From Belliella filtrata (GTDB lineage Bacteria > Bacteroidota > Bacteroidia > Cytophagales > Cyclobacteriaceae), in contig NZ_JAKZGP010000018.1 in assembly GCF_022549775.1 (NCBI RefSeq), positions 1 through 64,000 on the forward strand: DNA of 64,000 nt, in the 5' to 3' direction. Positions 1-9,780 of this stretch are shown here, one piece after another. A model generated the notes under the pieces. That model had not been told where the DNA came from. It made no database searches and saw only the letters and a program-made list of their open reading frames with translations. Position 1 is the first letter of the stretch. Every line of letters begins with the position of its first letter. The translations under genes and the position numbers were made by a program.

Positions 1-163
1 GGATAAACCAACTTTAAAGCTGATTTTCGTACATTAACATACAAATACGCGTCAATACGCTACAAAGGAGCACAAGACTCCAAATACTTGAATATTGGTC
101 AGTAAATAATGTACCTGAGTAGTTACAATTTTTAAAATAGATGAAAATTAAGTTATAATTGAT
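1..163. other. Left-edge noncoding stretch
   Basis: No coding region with protein-like composition is visible. It lies downstream of the minus-strand gene that ends at 164. No convincing hairpin was found. Confidence 0.5.
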
Positions 164-733
164 TTAGTCGAAATTATTAACAAATTGGAGGCTTCCTGAA
201 ATGTCAGTTGTTTCCTCATCTGATTTGTTTCTGAAAGTCCCAGAGAAGGTCATTTTGAAATCTCTCAAGTTGTAATTCTGATCTTTGATAATAGGGTCTT
301 GGTAAACCACGGTCTTGATATCTGTGACTTGACAAGTGACATTCAGGGATTCAAAAATGGTAGTCTTGTCTCCTTCTACAGCAACTAGCCTGATATATCC
401 TTCATCATACTTTGATTCATCAGGTTGAAAACCGAGTACCCGCTCGCCATCCCAATAGATTTTAAAAAGTGTATTTGTTGAGTAAGACTCAAAAAAAGAC
501 ACTGATGATGAAAGCAACTCGCCATTCCCTGCTGTTATGAACCCAGGTGAGCCAATAGCAATTTGTTTGCTCATGAATTTTTTACCAGCCAACTCACCCG
601 AGTTTACAGTAAACTCATAGGCAGATTTTCCATCATCAGCGGTGGGAACTGGATCATCGGATCCACAAGATGAAAACACAAGGGTCAAAGCGACCAAAAT
701 TAATTTTGAACAATTGATTAGACTAAGTTTCAT
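164..733 (-). CDS. Putative lipoprotein, 189 aa, function unknown
   Basis: The N-terminus has a hydrophobic signal segment (LILVALTLVFSSCGSDD) ending in a lipobox-like S-S-C, so Cys23 is the probable lipidated residue. The body is mostly short beta-type stretches and ends in a segment of the kind LQFVNNFD. No family is recognised. It lies just downstream of another exported protein on the same strand with a 15-base gap, so the two are likely co-transcribed. Surface or periplasmic localisation is inferred from the signal only. The ATG at 733 is chosen because it puts the signal peptide directly at the start. Confidence 0.75.
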   Translation of the reverse strand: MKLSLINCSKLILVALTLVFSSCGSDDPVPTADDGKSAYEFTVNSGELAGKKFMSKQIAIGSPGFITAGNGELLSSSVSFFESYSTNTLFKIYWDGERVLGFQPDESKYDEGYIRLVAVEGDKTTIFESLNVTCQVTDIKTVVYQDPIIKDQNYNLRDFKMTFSGTFRNKSDEETTDISGSLQFVNNFD

Positions 734-748
734 TGTTTTGATTTTTAA

Positions 749-1252
749 TTATTGAACATTGAAAGAAAATATACCTGGTTTGATTTGTCCTTTGTAGTCC
801 AAAGGTTTTGCGATAAGCTTCACTTGGTAGCTACCTTTAGGAAGTTTCCCTGGAGCATCTTTGATCGAAGCTTTTGTCATTTCATTGAAGCTCAAAAGGG
901 AAATAAAATCAAACCCCTCTGTACCGATGATCATATCCCCTGGAATGTATGGCATAGGATTTCTACTGGCCTTTCCTATCAGCTTTCCATTAAAATACAC
1001 TTCTGTTACGAAGTCAAAAAATATGATTTCTCTATCATTTTTACTTTTGATATTATCCCCTTGAAAAGAAAAAAGAATTGGATATTTATCTTTTCTGAAC
1101 TCGACAAACAAATCAATAATGTTATCTGATTTGGTTTCAATTTTGAGTTCAGAAGATTTCCCAATGGTGATGCCTCCTTTCACTGTTTGAGCTTGAGTCG
1201 CAAGTCCAAAACAAAGCATAATCGCTAAGAGAAGTAGTGTGGGTTTTTTCAT
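749..1252 (-). CDS. Exported protein of unknown function, 167 aa
   Basis: Residues 1-21 form a classical signal peptide (MKKPTLLLLAIMLCFGLATQAQ) with an A-Q-A type cleavage site. The mature part ends in the motif GIFSFNVQ, a beta-strand-like C-terminus seen in secreted immunoglobulin-like modules. The segment LPKGSYQVKLIAKP is reminiscent of a C-terminal beta-sandwich strand. No family is recognised. It is the first gene of a probable two-gene unit with the lipoprotein downstream, and it is divergent from the sigma factor at 1532, with a 279-base AT-rich intergenic region holding both promoters. Confidence 0.75.
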   Translation of the reverse strand: MKKPTLLLLAIMLCFGLATQAQTVKGGITIGKSSELKIETKSDNIIDLFVEFRKDKYPILFSFQGDNIKSKNDREIIFFDFVTEVYFNGKLIGKASRNPMPYIPGDMIIGTEGFDFISLLSFNEMTKASIKDAPGKLPKGSYQVKLIAKPLDYKGQIKPGIFSFNVQ

Positions 1253-1531
1253 GATTTTTTCATTTGATTAAAGACTATTTTACATTTTTTCAGAAGTTTC
1301 GATCAAGTAATAGGTCCACTTTACACTTTCTACACCTATGCAAAGGGCAAGTTCACAACAATCACAAAAGACTGATTAACTTAACTTTATAGAATAATAC
1401 AAATGTGATTTGAACAAAATCCAGATAAATTCATACTATTCTTAGCTTAGTTATCATTTAATTAAAAAAGTAAACATCACTTAAAACTTTTATGACTATG
1501 TTTACAATTATGCCACTTTTAAGACTAAGCA

Positions 1532-2086
1532 ATGATGGATAATAATTTACTGGAACGGCTGTCATTTGGAGACACTACCGCACTTGAAGAGATCTATAGG
1601 AAATACAGGGAACCATTCATTCAATTCGCATCTAAGTATCATGCTGACAAAAATCAGATTTGCGATATCTATCAAGATGTTATTATCGCCTTGTTTGAAA
1701 AAGTAAAAAAAAAGAAGCTTCAATTAACTACAGGTAGCTTGAAAACTTATGTTTTCAGTATGGGCAAATTCATGCTGTTTAGCAGATTGAAAAAAAATGC
1801 CAATACAGAATTCATTTCAAATGATAACGATTATTTTGAGGGGTTGGCAGATTATCATGATTTTTTAGATGAGAAAGACCCTCAAGTAATCTTGATAGAG
1901 AATGGAATAGCATCCTTGGGTAAAAAGTGCCAAGAACTTCTTAGGCTTTTCTATTATGAAGAGAAAAAGCTTTCAGAAATTCAAGAAATCCTAAACTATA
2001 ACCATACCGACGTAGTCAAAAGCCAAAAATCCAGGTGCTTAAAGTCACTTAGATCATCAATCGAACTTAATCAAGACAAGATATGA
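1532..2086 (+). CDS. ECF-type RNA polymerase sigma factor
   Basis: This 184-residue protein has the two sigma-70 regions of the extracytoplasmic-function group. Region 2 (about residues 8-80) includes the stretch DIYQDVIIALFEKV, and region 4 (about 115-175) includes LGKKCQELLRLFYYEEKKLSEIQEIL, a helix-turn-helix that would contact the -35 element. Two Met codons occur at the start (1532 and 1535), and either is possible. The stop overlaps the start of the next gene (ATGA type), so the two are translationally coupled. Family role: directs RNA polymerase to a stress or envelope-signal regulon. The target is unknown, but the following CHAT genes are obvious candidates. Confidence 0.9.
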   Translation: MMDNNLLERLSFGDTTALEEIYRKYREPFIQFASKYHADKNQICDIYQDVIIALFEKVKKKKLQLTTGSLKTYVFSMGKFMLFSRLKKNANTEFISNDNDYFEGLADYHDFLDEKDPQVILIENGIASLGKKCQELLRLFYYEEKKLSEIQEILNYNHTDVVKSQKSRCLKSLRSSIELNQDKI

Positions 2087-2844
2087 GTAATCATTCTGAA
2101 CTTATAGACAAATATTTTGAAGGACAACTTACTGAAGAAGAGAGAATTATTTTTGATGAAATGATGGCATCAAATCAGCATTTTCGGGAATCAGTTGAAT
2201 TTCAAATCAAAACGAAAAAGGCATTTCAAAATCATGAAAGGAAATCCCTGAAAAGTTTATTGGGACAAATTGAAGAAGATATACTAGAATCCGAAAAGGG
2301 TGTTAAAATTAAAAAAATAAAGTCACGAAATCTTTGGCCATTCTTGATTGCAGCTGTATTGATTTCGGTAATTGCCATTACCTTCTTTATCAAAAGAAAT
2401 ATTGTTTCTTCTGATAATGAATACCCTCAAGATTTCTATGCCTATTATGAAGCTTATCCTAACGTGGTCAAGCCAATCACACGAGGCGAAGCAATAAATC
2501 CAGATGAGCTGGAAAAAGCAGCATTTCTGGCCTATGAAAGCCAGGATTTCAAGCTTGCGGATAGTCTATTTTCTATACTATTAGATCAACAAAAAGAGTA
2601 TCTCCTTTTCTACAAAGGGATTACAAAAATAGAACTTGAGCAATACGATAGTGCCACAACCTATTTTGAAAACTACATCTATTCAGATGGAATGCAGTTT
2701 AGAGATCAGGCCAAATGGTATATGGCATTAAGCTACCTAGTCAAAGGTGACTCGATCAAAGGGAAAGAAGAGTTGATAAAACTCAGGAAAAGCAGTGGCT
2801 ACAAAATGGAAGAGGTTGAACAGTTATTGTTGAGGTTAGATTGA
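2083..2844 (+). CDS. Membrane-anchored anti-sigma-like TPR protein
   Basis: 253 residues. The cytoplasmic N-terminus (about 1-85) begins HSELIDKYFEGQLTEEE, a pattern common at the start of Bacteroidota anti-sigma and sigma-partner proteins. One transmembrane helix follows at about 87-105 (LWPFLIAAVLISVIAITFF). The external part (about 125-250) contains at least two TPR-like repeats (AAFLAYESQDFKLADSLF; YDSATTYFENYIY). It overlaps the sigma gene by 4 bases. I infer that it holds the sigma factor at the membrane and senses a periplasmic partner through its TPRs. No zinc-finger anti-sigma (ZAS) His/Cys motif is visible, so the assignment rests on context and topology. Confidence 0.7.
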   Translation: MSNHSELIDKYFEGQLTEEERIIFDEMMASNQHFRESVEFQIKTKKAFQNHERKSLKSLLGQIEEDILESEKGVKIKKIKSRNLWPFLIAAVLISVIAITFFIKRNIVSSDNEYPQDFYAYYEAYPNVVKPITRGEAINPDELEKAAFLAYESQDFKLADSLFSILLDQQKEYLLFYKGITKIELEQYDSATTYFENYIYSDGMQFRDQAKWYMALSYLVKGDSIKGKEELIKLRKSSGYKMEEVEQLLLRLD

Positions 2845-2872
2845 ACTAATTTTTCAGAAAACACAAAGTAAT

Positions 2873-5800
2873 ATGACTAGAATTTCAATTATCATTTTGT
2901 TGATTTTGCTGTTCGATTTGGCACATAAGAATGTAATTGCTCAACAAAATGCATCAATGGACAGCACGGAATATTGGCAAAAATCAGACCTTTTGGATGC
3001 TATAGCCATACAGCTTTCAAGGCAGGAAATAGAAATGGAAGAAGGTCGAAAAACTTTAAATACTTTAGCTAGGTACTTCAAAAAAGTAAATGCTACAGAT
3101 CGACTTGCTTATGTCTACACATTACATGGTACAAGTTTCCATAGACAAAACAAATTAGACTCAGCTGATTTTTATCACTCAAAAGCCAATGATGTTCTAG
3201 ACAATCAGGCATCTACAAATATGAGGTTGGTAAATTTGGTCAGAAGTACATATGCTGCGGTATTAGCAGGTAAAAATGAATACACTAAGTCTGCTGAATT
3301 TTTCTTGAAATCACTAAATTTTTTAAAAGCTAACAATCATGAAAACCAAAACAACGAGTATATAGCTAAGACTTATAACAATGTTGCTACGGTCTACAAA
3401 AGCATTAACGACAATGAACAATCATTACGGTACTATGATAGCTGTCTTGTGATATTACGACAGGACAAATCAGAAATGAATTCGATGCTTGGAGAGATGG
3501 TCCACTCAAATATTGCATTGATCTATAGCGCCATGGGTGTGGATGATTTGGCATTAGAGCACTTGAAACAATCTGAAATAATCAGAAACAATATCCCTGA
3601 CCAATATGACCATATCATGGACAGGTTTCCTCTTGATTTGATATTTGCCAATGTATATTCCAGTAGAAAAAAAGGTCCAGGAGATGGGGAAATTGCGCTA
3701 CAATACATTAATAGGAACTATGATCAATTCCAAAAACAATATCCGCAAGACCCAAAACTTTTGGAATACTACAACGAGTTCATTAATGCATACTATGTAA
3801 CTGGGCAATATGATTCTGCTTTGTATTATACAAATAAAGCAGAAAAGTTTCAGCTAGAAGCATATGGAGAAGACAGACCGAATCTTGCTGATACTTATTC
3901 GAAATATTCTAAAATTTATAGAGCACTTGGAAATAAGGTTAAAGAAGAAAAATATAGGGATAAAGCGATTAAACAATTTGAGAAGCCAAACAATATAATC
4001 AGAGACTCTTACGGAATTTTGTTATTTAACAAAGCTGCATTTGAAATAACAAATAACAATCTTAAAAATGCCGAACTTCAAATTCAGAAAGCAACAAAAG
4101 TTTTTTTAGGAATAGAAGGAAAACCAATTACCCACAACCCCGATTTTCAAGAATTATCTGGCAAAGATTTTTTAATAGATTTTTTCTCCAAAAAAGGCTA
4201 TTTATTGGCTCAAATATATGCTGTAAATAAGGATCAAAAATATCTTGAATCAGCCTTAGAGTCCTATTTACTTTCCATTAGACAATCTTTGAAGACTAAA
4301 AAAGGAATCTATGGACTTCGTTCAAAATCAAACATTTACTCCTCTAATTTTGATTTGGTTCAAGAAAGCATTTTGATTAGCAATCAGCTTTACGACCTAA
4401 GTGGTGAAAGTAAGTATCTTGACAAAAGCATACTATTATCTGATTTCTCAAGAACCTTGGCAATCAGAGAAGCCTTTTACACTGCTAAACTTGATGCAAC
4501 TGGTGTTCCTGAGTATTTATTGGATCAGGAATATTCTCTTAGGTCTAAGCTGTTAGAGTATGAAGCAACAAGATTGACAACATTAAATTCAGAAGAAGGT
4601 CAGCTTCAAGAAGAATTCTACTTGGTAGACAAGAAAAATGAAGAATATTATCAAAGCAAATCAGCCTTGGAAGCTTTAATCACCACTTATAAGAAAGACT
4701 TCCCAAACTATTACGCCCTTAAATTTGGAAACATTTATGAAACAGAAAATGAATTAATTCCAGCCAAACTACCTTTAAATAGGTCCAACTCAAGCTATTT
4801 TTTGATTCAATATCAAGATTTTGGTACGGAATATTTAGCCTTTTATACCCATAGAGGTAAATCTAGCTATTTGAAAATCCAAAAGACTCCTCAATTAAAA
4901 AGAGATATAGAAATACTTTTGACTTCAATAAAGTATAAGACAAATGATTTTGTAGAACCTAGCTTTCGGATTTACAATGTCCTTTTAGAGCCAATATTGA
5001 AAAGGCAAAACGTGGAAAATATAATAATTATTCCAGATGGTGATTTGGCCGTATTACCTTTTGAAGTTTTGATCAGTGAGCCAGTTTCGAAAGACCTAAG
5101 TCTCAAAAACCTACCCTATTTGATCAAAAAACATCAAATTTCTTATCATTACTCTGCATTTCTTTTGAAAAATGACAAAGTCCCAAAAAAGTCAAGGGAT
5201 AATGTGAATTTTCTAGGCCTAGCACCCTCTTATGATGATTTTACAAAAAATATAAAGAGAAATTCAAATGAAGTTACACGAGCATCCTTTACACCATTAC
5301 CAAATAATGCTGCAGAAGTGAATGAAATATCAGTTGGATTCAATTCTACTATTCTATTAGCATTAGATGCGCAAGAAAGCAAATTCAAAGAATACGCTAC
5401 AAAAGCTGACATTATCCATTTGGCTACACATAGTCAAATAAATAATGACAACCCGCTCTTATCCAGTCTTATTTTGATAGAAAATGATCTTGACGATGGT
5501 TATTTACACAGTTATGAATTATTCAATCTTAAGCTAAATGCTGATCTAGTAATCTTATCTGCATGCAATTCAGGAACCGGTGAATATCAAAAGGGAGAAG
5601 GAATCATCAGTATCGCTAGAGGGTTTATGTACGCTAATGTTTCAAATTTACTGATGAGCCTATGGGCAGTACCAGATCTGTCCACAAAACAACTCATGAC
5701 TGGGTTTTACGAAAGAATAAAGAATGAAAAAACTTACGAAACAGCTCTTAGAGAGGCTAAGTTAGACTATTTGATTGAAGCTGATGAAAACACAGCACAT

Positions 5801-5929
5801 CCTTACTATTGGGCAGCTTTTATATATGTCGGTGATGTAAAAGCTGAAAACTCAAACGCCATATTTATTTTCCTCTTTGCAGTACTGTTGATCATAGTGA
5901 TTTTCTTCCTGTATAGACGCTTCTTTTGA
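2873..5929 (+). CDS. TPR-CHAT caspase-like protease, membrane anchored (copy 1)
   Basis: 1018 residues with a signal peptide (about 1-23), a long helical TPR region (about 60-470), a linker, and a C-terminal CHAT domain (about 690-980). The CHAT catalytic dyad is visible: His853 in HLATHS and Cys898 in LSACNSG. A transmembrane helix (about 992-1012) followed by YRRFF ends the protein, so the TPR and protease parts should face the periplasm. CHAT domains are clan CD (caspase/separase-like) proteases. It follows the anti-sigma-like gene by 28 bases, so it is probably in the same operon. Substrate unknown. Most similar in the window to the next gene, which has the same length. Confidence 0.88.
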   Translation: MTRISIIILLILLFDLAHKNVIAQQNASMDSTEYWQKSDLLDAIAIQLSRQEIEMEEGRKTLNTLARYFKKVNATDRLAYVYTLHGTSFHRQNKLDSADFYHSKANDVLDNQASTNMRLVNLVRSTYAAVLAGKNEYTKSAEFFLKSLNFLKANNHENQNNEYIAKTYNNVATVYKSINDNEQSLRYYDSCLVILRQDKSEMNSMLGEMVHSNIALIYSAMGVDDLALEHLKQSEIIRNNIPDQYDHIMDRFPLDLIFANVYSSRKKGPGDGEIALQYINRNYDQFQKQYPQDPKLLEYYNEFINAYYVTGQYDSALYYTNKAEKFQLEAYGEDRPNLADTYSKYSKIYRALGNKVKEEKYRDKAIKQFEKPNNIIRDSYGILLFNKAAFEITNNNLKNAELQIQKATKVFLGIEGKPITHNPDFQELSGKDFLIDFFSKKGYLLAQIYAVNKDQKYLESALESYLLSIRQSLKTKKGIYGLRSKSNIYSSNFDLVQESILISNQLYDLSGESKYLDKSILLSDFSRTLAIREAFYTAKLDATGVPEYLLDQEYSLRSKLLEYEATRLTTLNSEEGQLQEEFYLVDKKNEEYYQSKSALEALITTYKKDFPNYYALKFGNIYETENELIPAKLPLNRSNSSYFLIQYQDFGTEYLAFYTHRGKSSYLKIQKTPQLKRDIEILLTSIKYKTNDFVEPSFRIYNVLLEPILKRQNVENIIIIPDGDLAVLPFEVLISEPVSKDLSLKNLPYLIKKHQISYHYSAFLLKNDKVPKKSRDNVNFLGLAPSYDDFTKNIKRNSNEVTRASFTPLPNNAAEVNEISVGFNSTILLALDAQESKFKEYATKADIIHLATHSQINNDNPLLSSLILIENDLDDGYLHSYELFNLKLNADLVILSACNSGTGEYQKGEGIISIARGFMYANVSNLLMSLWAVPDLSTKQLMTGFYERIKNEKTYETALREAKLDYLIEADENTAHPYYWAAFIYVGDVKAENSNAIFIFLFAVLLIIVIFFLYRRFF

Positions 5930-6112
5930 TAGGTATTATGTTTCCAATACTTCAATTGATATTTCTAGATTGATTAAAATCAAAATAGGTTTCAATTAAT
6001 GTTATCAAAAAACTAATCATCATACTAGAGTGAGGGAAAGAGTGGCTTTCCTAATATCACTTAAAATTAATTGATCATATCGGTATTAAGCTTGGCATAA
6101 TCATCAAATAAA

Positions 6113-9100
6113 ATGAATCTTAGATCTACCATATCAGTTTTATTTACAGCATTCTTTTTTTTGCTTATATCCTTATCTCTTGCTCAAGAGACATCAAGTG
6201 ATCGAAAGGCATTTGATCTCAACAAGGCCAAACTTGATTCCATCAAATCCCAAAGCAGGCTTAAGCAAAGAAGCGAGATAGAAAATAGAGGTGCTTTGCT
6301 AGAGTTAGAAATGTACTTTAGAAATAAGAAACATCATGATGAATATTTAGAGTGCTTGTCGCTCCTGTCCTCATCATACAGTCAAGAAGGCAAATGGGAT
6401 AGTTTGTTGTATTACCTTAATGTAGGAATCGTTGATATAATCCGTCCAAAAAAGACGACTTATAAAGAACTGATAAACATTTTTTACAACCGATATGCTG
6501 CGGCATTGAACGACGCAGGGCAATACATCAACAGCAAAAAAATCTACGAGGAGCATTTAGATTATTTGAGAAAAAATGACACACTGGGATTAGCAAGGGC
6601 TTATAATAATTTTGCCGTATTGCTGAATAATTTAAAAGAAAATGAGCAGTCGCTAAGGTATTATGATAGTTGCCTGACAGCCTTGAAAAGATCTGGGCTA
6701 GATACGGCCAGTCATTTGGCATATGCAGCCTACTTGAATCAGGCCATGCCCAAAATGAATATGGGTCAGTTCCAAGAAGCACTGGAAAGTCTGAGAAAAT
6801 CTGAAATCAATCTCGTGAATTTGAATATGCAAAACAATCCAGGAGAAGTGATCCTGATTTCATTGTACTATGCGTATGTGTATGCCTACAAAAACGAGTT
6901 TCCAGAAGACCTTGAGCTTGCCTCAAAGTACGCAAAAAAGGGCTATGAAATGCTTTATCAAATCAATAAAGACCATTTCTACATGGTCTATTTTTATCTT
7001 ATAATGGGAGATATTGAAGAAAAAAAGGGTAATTTCTCTCAAAGCTTTGATTTTAATAATAAGGCAGTTGTCTTAAAAACCATGCTTCATGGAGAGTTCA
7101 ATGATGATATGCCTTCGATGCTCACTATTTTGGCTAGAATTAGTTCTAAATTAGGTCAGCAAGAATCAACCGCTGGATTTTTTGCCAAAGTAGATAAATT
7201 CTATGCCCGTCCAGATCAATTAAAAACGTATGATTACATAGAATATCTTCTCGAAGATGCTGAATTTAGGTTAAAAATCAAGGACTTAAAATTGGCAGAA
7301 GACAAACTGCTTCAAGCCCTACAGGGCTACATTCCTTCTTATGCTTGGCGCCATGGAATTGCTGATAACCCAACCATTGACCTAATTCCGGACAACTATC
7401 AATCAGCATTCTTTTTTATTAAAAAAGGTGAAATCACTAAGAGAATAGCTGAAATCACCAACGATACAAATTTGTTAAATTCTTCCTTGGATGCCTATGT
7501 TTTAGGGATCCTGTTGTTGAACAAAAGTAAAAATGCAATTTTTAATATCAGATCAAAGTCACAGTATGGCCAGCAAAAAAGTGTCTACTTCTCCGAAGCA
7601 ATTCAATTAGCCACATCACTATATCAAAAAACCAATGATAATACTTATTGGGAGAAAGCATTTCTACTAGCTGATCTAAACAAATCTTCCAATCTCAAGC
7701 ACCACCTTAATCAAAAATCAAATACTTTTCAAAAATTGATCCCATCCGAACTACAGGCCAAGGAATTAGAGCTCAGAACTGATATAAATTTTCTAGAGCT
7801 ACAAGTTTATAGAGACAGTTTTACCAAAGCGATACAATCTAGCTCAAATGATTCGACATTACAGTTAATCGTAAAAAAGAAAGAGGAGGTGAACCACCTG
7901 TTGACGAGTTACAAAACAGATTTCCCAAACTATTACAACCTGCATTATGGCGGTCAGAATTTCAACAGTAAAAGTATCTTTGATCCCAATCAGACCAAAG
8001 CATTGAGAAATTCCAAAAAGTTAATTATTCAATATATTGAGTTTGAAAATGATATTTTAATGATCTATTTAAAAGGGAATAATGAAGGGATTTTTAAGAT
8101 TGAAAAAGATCAATTATTCACCTCTAATCTCAATAAATTCATCAGTGATTCTAAGAATCCAAAATCACAGCATTTTCAACCCGCTGCCTACTTCTTGTAT
8201 GAGAAATTAATTGGCCCCGTCCTTAAAGTAGAACCAGCTGAGCATATCATCATAATTCCTGATGGTGCACTCAATCACATTAATTTTGAAATTTTAATAA
8301 GTAAGCCAATCGAAGAACAGAATGCTTTTGATAAATTCAATTATTTGCTGAAAACCCACAGCATCACCTATCAATATTCCAGTTCTTTGATTGATTTCAA
8401 AAAGGCTTCCTTAAAAAAGAGTAAAGGAAGTTTCTTGGGATTTGCTCCCTATCAAGGAAACGAAAAGCCTTTGTTTTTAGCTCAATCAGAACGAAATAGC
8501 AATATAGACCTGGCTTCTTTCACTTCCCTTCCCTACAGCGAATTAGAAGTAACAGCCTTGAGTGGTAAATTTTCAGGTCAAGGGTACATTGGCAATGAAG
8601 CCAAAGAGAGTTACTTGAAATCACAAGGCAAAAATTCTAATATCTTACACTTTGCAACCCATAGCCATATTGATAAGAATAATCCTCTATTTTCCAGTTT
8701 GCTTTTATCAGCTGACGATAATGATGACGGCATACTTTATACCCATGAACTCTATGAAATGAATCTCAATGCTGATCTTGTTACCTTATCAGCCTGTAAT
8801 TCAGGGTATGGAGAACATCAGCAAGGTGAAGGAGTCATCAGCTTGGCACGTGGCTTTATGTATGCTAACGTATCAAATGTTCTTATGAGCCTTTGGGCAG
8901 TTTCTGACCAATCTACAAGTAAATTAATGTCTTCGTTTTATGACAATGTATACAATGGAGAAAGCTACAGTGATGCCATAAGAAATGCTAAATTAGAATA
9001 CTTACAACATGCCGATGAAAATACGGCACATCCCTATTACTGGGCTGGCTTTGTCTATTTAGGGAATGTTGAAGCAGCAAAGCCAAATTACATTCTTTAC

Positions 9101-9169
9101 CTATTCTTTGCAGGTTTGTCGATGTTGATTGTATTCTTGGTTTGGAGACGCTTCCTCAGGCATATTTAG
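6113..9169 (+). CDS. TPR-CHAT caspase-like protease, membrane anchored (copy 2)
   Basis: A second 1018-residue protein with the same layout: signal peptide (about 1-24), TPR-rich region, C-terminal CHAT domain and a terminal transmembrane helix followed by WRRFLRHI. The catalytic residues are present as His850 (HFATHSH) and Cys895 (LSACNSG). Long blocks match copy 1, such as ADENTAHPYYWA near the end and QSLRYYDSCL in the TPR part, so the pair arose by tandem duplication and then diverged substantially. A 183-base gap separates the copies, which allows a separate promoter. Both dyads being intact argues that both are functional. Confidence 0.88.
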   Translation: MNLRSTISVLFTAFFFLLISLSLAQETSSDRKAFDLNKAKLDSIKSQSRLKQRSEIENRGALLELEMYFRNKKHHDEYLECLSLLSSSYSQEGKWDSLLYYLNVGIVDIIRPKKTTYKELINIFYNRYAAALNDAGQYINSKKIYEEHLDYLRKNDTLGLARAYNNFAVLLNNLKENEQSLRYYDSCLTALKRSGLDTASHLAYAAYLNQAMPKMNMGQFQEALESLRKSEINLVNLNMQNNPGEVILISLYYAYVYAYKNEFPEDLELASKYAKKGYEMLYQINKDHFYMVYFYLIMGDIEEKKGNFSQSFDFNNKAVVLKTMLHGEFNDDMPSMLTILARISSKLGQQESTAGFFAKVDKFYARPDQLKTYDYIEYLLEDAEFRLKIKDLKLAEDKLLQALQGYIPSYAWRHGIADNPTIDLIPDNYQSAFFFIKKGEITKRIAEITNDTNLLNSSLDAYVLGILLLNKSKNAIFNIRSKSQYGQQKSVYFSEAIQLATSLYQKTNDNTYWEKAFLLADLNKSSNLKHHLNQKSNTFQKLIPSELQAKELELRTDINFLELQVYRDSFTKAIQSSSNDSTLQLIVKKKEEVNHLLTSYKTDFPNYYNLHYGGQNFNSKSIFDPNQTKALRNSKKLIIQYIEFENDILMIYLKGNNEGIFKIEKDQLFTSNLNKFISDSKNPKSQHFQPAAYFLYEKLIGPVLKVEPAEHIIIIPDGALNHINFEILISKPIEEQNAFDKFNYLLKTHSITYQYSSSLIDFKKASLKKSKGSFLGFAPYQGNEKPLFLAQSERNSNIDLASFTSLPYSELEVTALSGKFSGQGYIGNEAKESYLKSQGKNSNILHFATHSHIDKNNPLFSSLLLSADDNDDGILYTHELYEMNLNADLVTLSACNSGYGEHQQGEGVISLARGFMYANVSNVLMSLWAVSDQSTSKLMSSFYDNVYNGESYSDAIRNAKLEYLQHADENTAHPYYWAGFVYLGNVEAAKPNYILYLFFAGLSMLIVFLVWRRFLRHI

Positions 9170-9310
9170 ATTGTTTGGCATTATTACCATACCATTCAAA
9201 TATTGATATGAGATAAGCACCTCCAAAAAAGATAGAAACTGTCACAATACTGCAACAGCTTCTTTTAAAAAATTTCGTATAAAAAATAGTATTATTAATA
9301 GCTATAAAAT

Positions 9311-9736
9311 TCACTTTACCCTCTCCAAAATCAAATGGCTAAAAGGCTCTTCTGATCTTAGAATGATCTTGTCATTGGATATCCGCTCGATGGTGCCTTC
9401 ACCAAAGTCATTGGTGATTTTATTTCCATTGATAGCATAAGTAAGCATAAATGGTGTAGCTGTCACTGGAGCACAGTATGGTTGATCATTGGCATCATAA
9501 TATGTCCCAACTGGTGTTACGATATAATCCATAGAAGTCGTGAACTCGATTATGGATTGTCGCTCGCATTCATCTTGAGCCATTTCTACACCATTTCTAT
9601 CAAATTCCTGCACTGTGTACCACCTTCCTATTACCAATGTTGCAAAATTCACTTCGGGTTCATCCTCCTTTCCACAGGCTGTAGAAAGAGCCGCTAAAGC
9701 CCATATGATTAATATTATTCCTAGCAAATTCTTCAT
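9311..9736 (-). CDS. Small lipoprotein, lipocalin-like, 141 aa
   Basis: The signal sequence MKNLLGIILIIWALAALSTAC ends in a lipobox (S-T-A-C), so Cys21 is the likely lipidation site. The mature part has the pattern VIGRWYTVQEFDRNG, then alternating beta-type strands, and ends with KIILRSEEPFSHLILERVK. This resembles the 'lipocalin-like' lipoprotein families common in Bacteroidota, though I cannot name the exact family. It is convergent with copy 2 of the CHAT genes and lies 44 bases downstream of the OmpA-domain gene, with which it may be co-transcribed. Confidence 0.7.
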   Translation of the reverse strand: MKNLLGIILIIWALAALSTACGKEDEPEVNFATLVIGRWYTVQEFDRNGVEMAQDECERQSIIEFTTSMDYIVTPVGTYYDANDQPYCAPVTATPFMLTYAINGNKITNDFGEGTIERISNDKIILRSEEPFSHLILERVK

Positions 9737-9780
9737 GATATATTAGCCGTTTTCTATTAGATAAATGTTAACTATTTGAT

